The position numbers were made by a program, and so were the translations under genes. Below are positions 5,822-6,856 of a stretch of DNA of 6,856 bases, one piece after another; the first letter of the stretch is position 1, and every line of letters starts with the position of its first letter. The stretch lies in assembly GCA_015486915.1 (NCBI GenBank), contig WFQS01000103.1, forward strand, positions 1 through 6,856, in the 5' to 3' direction. The DNA comes from Desulfobacteraceae bacterium. Lineage in GTDB: Bacteria > Desulfobacterota > Desulfobacteria > Desulfobacterales > Desulfobacteraceae. The notes under the pieces were generated by a model. That model worked only from the letters and a program-made list of their open reading frames with translations, searched no databases and was not told the origin of the DNA.

Positions 5822-6856
5822 TTATCTTTCATAAAAAATTGATTCAATGCTTTTCCATACCTTGTCCGTTGAAATTTCATTCATACATGCATGGGTTTTT
5901 ATGGGACAGGTTTTTTTAAAACACGGGCTGCAACCGGTTTTTCCACTGATCACGATATTGTTTTTACCATAAGGACCCGTACGCCAGGGTGCTGTGGGAC
6001 CAAAAACAGCTATTACTTTTGTGCCCGATGCAGCACCAAGGTGCATGGGACCGGTATCGGTTGTAATGAGAAGATCACTTGCCTCATACAATGCGGCAAG
6101 TTCTTTTAAATTGGTTCTGCCGGCAAAATTAACCGGCATGGCAGGATTGTTTTTTTCCTTTGCAGATGCTGAGCGCATCATTTCAATGATTTTTTCAATC
6201 ATCTTTCTGTCAGAGGCAGAACCTGTAAACACAACGGAAATTTGATCCTGATCCAGCAGTTTTGCTGCAATTTCTGCAAACCGTTTATCAATCCAGAGTT
6301 TTGAAGGCCATGTTGCGGAAGGGTTTATGCAGATCAGGAAGTTATTTAACGGAACCCCGGCCTTTATGAGTTTCTGTCTGATATCTGTTTTTGTTTTTAA
6401 TGATATTGGAAGATCATACCGGATTTTTTTAGATGAAATTCCAAGGGTTTTAACAAGAATCATATAGCGGTCAAGGGCGTGAACCTCCATACTCACCGCC
6501 GGAACCCGGCAATTATAGAATAAATAGCTCATCTCGGCATGTTCCATACCCTTTCCAAACCCTGTTTTTTTCTTCCCCTTTGCAAGAAAAACCATGACAG
6601 CGCTTTTTAAAAGCCCCTGAAAATCAATTATGATATCGTATTCTGTATCTCTTAAAGTTTTGAAAAACTGGAAAATATGTTTTATACCTGACAGACATTT
6701 CTTTGAAAAAAGTTCCCTGACCCATGTTTTTCTTTTTGATATGATAACCCGGTCAAGGGCTTTGTGGCCTGTTATTATACCTGCTGCGATCTCTTCCACA
6801 AGCCATGTGATGTGTGCATTGGGAAAATGATCTCTAATGGCGCACAAAGCCGGCAG
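5822..6856 (-). CDS. waaC: WaaC-type heptosyltransferase (GT9), 5' end outside the window
   Basis: Likely transfers L-glycero-D-manno-heptose from ADP-heptose to the Kdo/inner-core acceptor at the cytoplasmic face of the inner membrane. The frame is open to the right edge, where it reads LPALCAIRDHFP, the conserved GT9 segment that normally lies about 15 residues after the start. The true start and the catalytic GD motif are therefore beyond 6856, and the in-frame TTG at 6847 is not a credible start. Of 344 visible residues (numbered from the edge), WLVEE (18-22) and DFQGLLKSAV (78-87) match heptosyltransferase I better than WaaF, which has NSFKSA there. NPSATWPSKLW holds the family lysine. 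TDTGPMHLGAA (266-276) followed by FGPTAPW is the ADP-heptose-binding signature of GT9. Four cysteines near the C-terminus (309, 312, 317, 324) form the CxxC-C-C tail seen in many GT9 proteins. It ends with TAA 21 nt before the next gene. The GT9 assignment is firm; WaaC rather than another heptosyltransferase is inference. Confidence 0.85.
   Translation of the reverse strand: MPALCAIRDHFPNAHITWLVEEIAAGIITGHKALDRVIISKRKTWVRELFSKKCLSGIKHIFQFFKTLRDTEYDIIIDFQGLLKSAVMVFLAKGKKKTGFGKGMEHAEMSYLFYNCRVPAVSMEVHALDRYMILVKTLGISSKKIRYDLPISLKTKTDIRQKLIKAGVPLNNFLICINPSATWPSKLWIDKRFAEIAAKLLDQDQISVVFTGSASDRKMIEKIIEMMRSASAKEKNNPAMPVNFAGRTNLKELAALYEASDLLITTDTGPMHLGAASGTKVIAVFGPTAPWRTGPYGKNNIVISGKTGCSPCFKKTCPIKTHACMNEISTDKVWKSIESIFYER

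Noticed and set aside
6845..6847. TTG as the start of the WaaC-type gene
   Set aside because: The frame stays open to the window edge and the upstream codons encode the conserved LPA of GT9 proteins, so the start is outside.
1..6856. Phase-variable simple repeats controlling the glycosyltransferases
   Set aside because: No long repeat tract of four- or five-base units and no homopolymer above nine bases was seen; runs of seven to eight are common in this AT-rich DNA.
1..6856. CRISPR, insertion sequence, tRNA, JUMPstart/ops element or terminator
   Set aside because: Scanning both strands showed no spaced repeats, terminal inverted repeats, tRNA-like folds, GGCGGTAG element or GC hairpin followed by T's; gaps between genes are too short.

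Overview
The window is a dense block of seven genes, all on the minus strand, and every one encodes a glycosyltransferase. Together they look like part of a lipopolysaccharide core (or core plus outer glycan) assembly locus of a Gram-negative bacterium. The AT-rich DNA, the two GT9 heptosyltransferase-type enzymes and the WaaE-like and WaaG-like enzymes would fit a sulfate-reducing Desulfobacterota (Desulfobacterales-like) host. That taxonomic guess rests on general feel, not on a marker gene.

In transcription order (high to low coordinates): a WaaC-type heptosyltransferase whose 5' end lies beyond the right edge (5822-6856); a WaaE/LgtF-like GT2 (5024-5800); a rhamnosyltransferase-like GT2 with a GTG start (4081-5031); a second GT9, WaaQ-like (2958-4079); a polytopic GT-C/family 39-type membrane glycosyltransferase (1630-2928); a WaaG-like GT4 (399-1628); and another GT2 with a TTG start whose 3' end lies beyond the left edge (1-402). 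Junctions are 21 nt, 8-nt overlap, 1 nt, 29 nt, 1 nt and 4-nt overlap, so this is almost certainly one transcription unit with translational coupling. No promoter, terminator, RNA gene, mobile element or CRISPR array is visible, and no gene-free stretch exceeds 29 nt.

Functionally, the soluble or peripheral GT2, GT4 and GT9 enzymes would extend the core on lipid A at the cytoplasmic face from nucleotide sugars (ADP-heptose for the GT9 pair). The GT-C enzyme would act at the periplasmic face from a polyprenyl-phosphate sugar. Acceptors and most donor sugars cannot be read from sequence.

I do not see a novel system here. The most unusual local structure is a 13-bp tandem repeat over the stop codon of the second GT9. 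It appears to have opened the only real gap inside the downstream part of the operon, in front of a gene that lacks a recognisable Shine-Dalgarno sequence.
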